NCBI GenBank assembly: GCA_004802705.1
Contig: SGPL01000063.1
Location: forward strand, 1-64,000
Direction: 5' to 3'
Source of the DNA: Bondarzewia mesenterica
Taxonomy: Eukaryota; Basidiomycota; Agaricomycetes; Russulales; Bondarzewiaceae
Length of the DNA: 64,000 nt
Numbering within the stretch: the stretch's first letter is position 1; every line of letters begins with the position of its first letter. The position numbers and the translations under genes were made by a program. Under the pieces are notes generated by a model, which saw only the letters and a list, made by a program, of their open reading frames with translations, was not told the DNA's origin and searched no databases. This document shows, one piece after another, positions 59,434 to 64,000 of the stretch.

Positions 59434-61345
59434 TTACATCGGCCGCTCATACGCGAACCTCTCCGTCCTCCTCCACACTTCCCTGGCTAGCTTCTCTTGC
59501 TGCTCGCGCGGTGACCGGCCCTCGGCATCCATCGAGCACGCCCCGGATCGCAAGGTATCTGAGATTCATAACACAACATGAATGGAGTGGGATTACGGCA
59601 AATTGGAAGGCATGGACGTACCGCCTCCCACCGAGGTTAGCCAGCGGGATCGGATCCGTCTCGCCGAGGCCCTCAGGTGGGTTCGAGTCGACGACGATCC
59701 CTCCAGTCTGCAGCAATATTGCGATTCCGGCGCAGACGTCCTGGTTGAGAAGTCAGTCGGAGGTAGAAGCGATACCACGTGGGGAGGAAGTGACGTACCC
59801 ATTCCCAACAGCCGGCTTTGAAAATAAAGCGCAGATGTTGCGAGGTGATGTGGAGTAAAGACGAGGGAAAGTACGAAGGGCGTACCTTCAAACATGATAT
59901 CTCCCTGCCCCGAAGCAACGTATACCATATCCATCGTCGAGCTTTACAAAAAAAGAGAAATGAACCTTCAATCGCTTGGGACGATCAGAATGCTTACCTG
60001 CCCAAACTCCTTATACCATGCACCATTCCCCCCTTCCCACCCCTCCCACCAATTTCCGTTGCCATGTTGATAAAGTTCGCCGACTTTTTCGTCAGGTTGG
60101 ACGTCGGCGAGTCGCGTCTGTCTTTGCCCCACTCGCCGAAAAATAGGCACCTGGAGGCGTAGATAGGTATTAGTGACACAACGGAGGGAAGTAAGTGAGA
60201 AAAAATTGTGGGTGTATGCGTAGATACTCACCCTTTAGGAGCATTGGCCGGCAAGGGCGGCGGAGGGGAGATGAGCGGCAGTGGCGTGAGCGGACCCGAA
60301 GGACCGTACTCGGAGAGCCACGCGCCCCCTTGTCTGTGGTGGATCGCGGAGTAAAGTGTTCCTAATCCATTCGTTGATTTGATGAGTCGGTCGCCCATGG
60401 GAAAGAGCACGGGACTGACCTTCGCCGCCGAGGAAGGGCGCGAATACGACGCCTACGGTTGGGATCGAGTTGAGGCAGAAGCCGATTGAGATGGCCGTCA
60501 TCGGGACTGTACAGAACCAAAGCAAGAAGCAAGAAGCGGACAATTAGCATCATCAATTTTAGTACTAGGAGCAGCAAGGATAGGTGATCTGAGGCTCTTC
60601 AGGCCGCGATTCAGGGCGCAGTTCAACACGGCATTTCCTGAATCGTAATTCAAGAGCACGACCAGGACCAAGGTGTGAATAAATGCAGAAAGAGGAATGA
60701 GAAGACGTTAGAGTTGGAGAAACACCTGACGACCTGTGTCATGAATCGGCCTTGTCAACCCTCGTAGAGCAATCTAGCTGCTCGCGTCGTGTGCTGAATC
60801 ACATAGAAGAAAAGATAGTTACATACACATGTGCACCATGTTGACCGTCCCGTCGATCGGGTCTACGATCCTATTGGGTGAATGCAGTCAGCATTCAACA
60901 ACGGGGTTGAGTTAATATTCATACCATGTTGGCCCGTCTTTAAGCAGAAACCGCTTCTCTTCACCTGCAGAGTACGACTCTTCTCCGATGAACTGCACGA
61001 ACGCACGAAATTATAATGATTCTTAGCGTCCCATCGACCAAGAATCGTGTGTACGTACTGCATGATTAGGGTACCTCTCCTTGACCGCCGTCCTACAAAA
61101 CACTCGATCAACACTCTCGCATGAAGCTCTAGTCGGGGTTCTGCGCACCTTATAAGCCTCTCAATTCCCTCGTCCACCTCCGTGACCAAATCGACACTGT
61201 TCATCTTCTCCCTCGTGTTCTTATGCGTCGCAGAGCTCTGACGCCGTAGCTGGTCCTCGCGCAAGCGCTGCCCAGCTTGACGCGCAAGATCGCACGCAAA
61301 GGCGTGTAGCTTTTCAAGGTCGGCGTAGGGCAGAGTATGCGACAT
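59434..61345 (-). CDS. Inositol monophosphatase family protein
   Basis: Mg-dependent inositol-1-phosphatase-type enzyme. The start chosen at 61345 gives MSHTLPYADLEKLHAFACDL; an ATG at 61381 would add 12 residues. Motifs in order: VDLVTEVDEGIERLI, FIGEESYSAGEEK (metal-binding Glu pair), IVDPIDGTVNMVH (metal-binding DPIDGT), VPMTAISIGFCLNSIPTVGV, GEWGKDRRD, SATMDMVYVASGQGDIMFEG and, across introns, GCWEW then DVCAGIAILLQTGGIVVDSN (the WDxxAG metal site) and LGGRRYLAIR. After that the expected C-terminus, SMDAEGRSPREQQEKLAREV and RTERFAYERPM with TAA at 59436-59434, lies one base out of frame, next to GGGG (coding sense) at 59544-59541. Probably a base-calling error. About 320 aa and ten exons. 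Confidence 0.84.
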
Positions 61346-61959
61346 GGTGCAAGACGAGGGTAAGTATCGGTAGGAGGGCAACGTGAAACATGATTTATTT
61401 GGCCGGCTACGCCACCAACGCAGCGACTCTGGGGACGGCGAACCATTGCGTCCGGTCTGAGATCGAGAACGGAAGGATCTTGTAAGTATCTTATCTTACG
61501 TTTAGGCGGGAATGGATTGATCCGGCTTCTCTGATCTTCTGATTCCCCAGGGGTAAGTTTAACTTTCAGGGCCGCGACGAAAGTAAAATATAATATGCAA
61601 GAAAATGGATGAATGTAGGTACATGCTTTTGGAGTTCTGTGTTTATTGATCCAAGCTTAATTATCGAAAGCTCACTTTTATCAAAATGATACCAATGCTC
61701 TCGGTGAGATCATCCACCACGATTCACGTTTCCAAATCATTTCATGCCGATGCGAAGTTCACTACGGCGGAGCTGTGCAATTTGCTTGCGCCTCTGCGGG
61801 TCTGTGCAAGGTCAAAAGCTACATAAGTGCTACCAATCACGTAGACGAACATTATGACAGAATATATGGAGAAGAGGTGTCGTGTCATTATTAGACAATT
61901 CGCGATGAGTCGCTCCATAGTCATACAGGAAATCATGAGTATGCATCGAGCACACTCTC
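61346..61959. other. Intergenic, no gene seen
   Basis: About 0.6 kb with the upstream flank of the monophosphatase and the 3' flank of the dioxygenase. No recognisable gene. Confidence 0.5.
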
Positions 61960-63311
61960 TTAGCCCTTCCACCAGTTATCGTAGCTAGCGCTCATGTTGA
62001 CACCCTATAAATGCGCATTAGTCCCTGTCAACATTCCTTTCCGCTTCTGGAGTGAAAGGCCACCCACCATGGTGATGTATCCAATCAAGCCCTGGTTGAT
62101 AACGCCCCCGAGCATATGAAGGTCGAACACGGGATTGTACTGTCCCTCGGGCCCGTGCGAGTCCTCAAAGATGTTCAACGAGTCGCGCCAGTTGCGTGTG
62201 CGTCCGCGCGTGTCCTTGATCGGGTTGGTTATGTACGGCCACATCTGTAGCAGAAGGATGAGCATCAGTCAGCCAGCACGTTACATCCAAGAGGGGAGAA
62301 GGACGCAGTGCCTTGTCAATCTGGACGTTAATATCGTCATCAAAAAAGAACTGGCCGACATGCGAAAGGCGGCCAGATTCGAACGTGCCATTCGGAAGCG
62401 TTTTCCATTCCGGGAACACCTTGGTGTGGACGTGCGTTGCGCGGCCGGTGTAGTACCCAGGGAAAATAGCTGCAACATCGGACGGCCACCCCAAATCAGA
62501 ACACAACTAGCATAAGGAGTGAAAAAGGAACGCACTGGTAAATTGCGCAACTCCATTTTGATTCGTCGGCCACGCGCCCCTCAACCAAGTTTGCTCGGGC
62601 TTGGTCCTCGGGAACGCTGACAGCAATCCGTTGCGCTTCCCTCCCACCTGCGGCTGCTCATCAAGCATGTGCCGCGCGGGTTCCGGGTGTCCGGCGTAGT
62701 GGCCCGTCGCATTGGCCGTCCAGATATCGACGAGCACGTTGGGCACCGGCTGGCACGTCTCAACGTCGATGACGCCAATGTCGAGCAGGAGGAGCAAACC
62801 AAATTGGTTCTCGGCGATGTTTTGGCGGATCGGGTGTCCGACAGTGTGGTAGTAGGGACCTTCGGTAACTTCCGGGGCTGTAAATGCAATAGGATGAGAT
62901 GTGATGGATACACGGGTGGATGAGGGAAAACATACCGAGGACGCATGATTGATTTCGGATCCGCGTCTGCTCGATGGGAGAGCATCCCAAGAGCTTTTGC
63001 TCCCTGCCTGGCGCGACATCGTCCCAGGCCGTAAAGAGGTCCTCGTACTCCGGCAGCGCAGGTCGTCCCGCGAGAACCTTCTGCGCCCACGATCGCTGAC
63101 GCGCAGCGGTGAACTCAGCGATTGCTGGTGCACACTACGCAAAGAAAGTGACGTGAGAACGAAGACAATACTAAATGATAAGAGAGCGACGGACGTGGTA
63201 GGCGGCGGCTTGGAGGTTACGCTGGACCTCGATTTCAGCTGCAGTTTTGGGCTCCTTGTGAGCCGCGACGAGCAGCGGAATGATGGCTGCGAAGAGCGTC
63301 CAGGACTTCAT
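61960..63311 (-). CDS. Secreted intradiol ring-cleavage dioxygenase
   Basis: Non-heme Fe(III) intradiol dioxygenase that opens catechol rings between the hydroxyls to give muconates. Signal peptide MKSWTLFAAIIPLLVAAH. The core is APEVTEGPYYHTVGHPIRQN with the first iron Tyr, then IDVETCQPVPNVLVDIWTAN (typical beta-sandwich start) and AIFPGYYTGRATHVHTKVFP with the second Tyr and the two His ligands. The tail NPIKDTRGRTRNWRDSLNIF, VFDLHMLGGVINQGLIGYIT and, after the last intron, GVNMSASYDNWWKG with TAA at 61962-61960 matches the secreted fungal subgroup. Five to six introns. A TATATAT lies about 60 bp upstream. Divergent from the carboxymuconate cyclase-like gene 220 bp away. Secretion suggests action on extracellular lignin- or plant-derived phenolics. 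Confidence 0.9.
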
Positions 63312-63370
63312 GGCGGTCGTGGGTAGAAGGCGTGGGGAACCTGAGTGAGAAATGTGGGGTAAATGTGGGG

Positions 63371-63377
63371 ATATATA
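63371..63377 (-). promoter_or_regulatory. Putative TATA box of intradiol dioxygenase
   Basis: TATATAT read on the minus strand, 60-66 bp upstream of the dioxygenase ATG. Confidence 0.5.
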
Positions 63378-63530
63378 ATCCATCGGCTGAACCACGCTGC
63401 CTGCCGGCACTGAGGGAAGGGTTGCGGAATGCACTTTTTCCGACGTCCAGCCCAAATCCAGCCAGCACTGGAGTCTCCACTCCAGCTTCCCAACAATTGT
63501 GCAGCCGTTTGAACTTTCGCGCCATTGAGC

Positions 63531-64000
63531 ATGGACACCCAAACGCTGTTCAACACGTCTGAAACCGCCCAGTTCCACCACATTCTTTCGGGCTCCTTCC
63601 GTTCGCTCTCCCTGTTCCTCCTCGCATTCTCCCCGCTGCACCACACCCTCGATCTCGTCCAGCGCGTAGATGCATTTGGCCCGCATCAGTACCTCGCTGT
63701 TAACCAGCGACGAGATCGGGTGTACACGACCAGCTGGGCCCTCCCGCCGAGCCTGTCCAGTTGGACGGTAAAACGATTAGACGAGAGTCCTTGGTCGGTC
63801 GAACATCTGAACACGGTCCCCGTTAGTGCGTCATCATTTAATTGGTAGACTCTGCGCGGCCTGACGATTTCAAGCCGCTACATCGTCGTACATATCGCTC
63901 CCGCCACCATACAAGCACCTGTACTCCGCAGGCGGGCCCACGGGTGAAGTCCACCTCGTCGACGAATCTACGGGCGGATTCGCAGAGAGGGTCCAGCAGT
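63531..64000 (+). CDS. Carboxymuconate cyclase-like beta-propeller, cut by window end
   Basis: Start of a seven-bladed lactonase/3-carboxy-cis,cis-muconate cyclase-like protein. The ATG at 63531 gives MDTQTLFNTSETAQFHHILS, then GSFRSLSLFLLAFSPLHHTL, FGPHQYLAVNQRRDRVYTTS and WALPPSLSSWTVKRLDESPW with SVEHLNTVPV. An intron 63826-63874 (49 nt) joins to TATSSYISLPPPYKHLYSAG and GPTGEVHLVDESTGGFAERV, where the window stops. Family members close 3-carboxymuconate to a lactone in the beta-ketoadipate route, but many fungal paralogues have unknown substrates. Divergent from the intradiol dioxygenase, whose product would be its natural substrate class. Confidence 0.83.

Overview
The window is nuclear DNA of a filamentous basidiomycete, most likely a wood-inhabiting Agaricomycete. 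Genes sit close together on both strands and are cut by many short introns of about 45-85 nt with GT..AG ends. The gene set points the same way: a pyranose 2-oxidase that reads like the Phanerochaete enzyme, an aldos-2-ulose dehydratase, an AA7-type flavin oxidase, a mushroom-type HNH protein, UNC93-like and DHA1 transporters, and a secreted intradiol dioxygenase. The sequence is draft quality. There is a block of N at about 14.6-14.8 kb, and several otherwise well conserved genes are broken by one base at short homopolymers.

Layout. 0-5 kb: an arylamine N-acetyltransferase without its 5' end, then two tandem paralogues with an F-box-like N-terminus and an acidic tail. 6-13.5 kb: a hotdog thioesterase, an UNC93-like membrane protein, a tRNA-Gly(GCC) and a sugar transporter. 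13.5-16.9 kb: no recognisable gene, includes the N block. 16.9-21.6 kb: two convergent genes for long helical proteins, each with a hydrophobic stretch between coiled-coil arms; I cannot assign them to a described system. 22.6-27.1 kb: a SIRT5-like sirtuin and a DHA1 transporter. 27.1-36.8 kb: gene-poor, holding only a small cyclophilin. 36.8-41.9 kb: a J-domain protein with a 12-unit repeat, a YCII-domain protein and an HNH protein whose motif histidine is a tyrosine. 42.7-50.7 kb: aldos-2-ulose dehydratase and pyranose 2-oxidase, divergently transcribed from a 2 kb shared intergenic region. 51-56 kb: a damaged bHLH gene, a relic of fatty acid synthase beta, an AA7 oxidase and an SDR fragment. 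56.6-64 kb: a quinate/shikimate dehydrogenase-like gene, an EthD-like gene, an inositol monophosphatase, an intradiol dioxygenase and the start of a carboxymuconate cyclase-like propeller.

How the genes work together. The clearest functional unit is pyranose 2-oxidase with aldos-2-ulose dehydratase. The first oxidises glucose to glucosone with release of H2O2, and the second converts glucosone to cortalcerone. A looser grouping at the right end (quinate/shikimate dehydrogenase-like, intradiol dioxygenase, carboxymuconate cyclase-like) fits aromatic-ring catabolism. The convergent coiled-coil pair is the best candidate for an undescribed system.

Exon borders were placed by eye from splice signals, reading frame and family conservation. 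Gene spans are therefore firmer than individual junctions.
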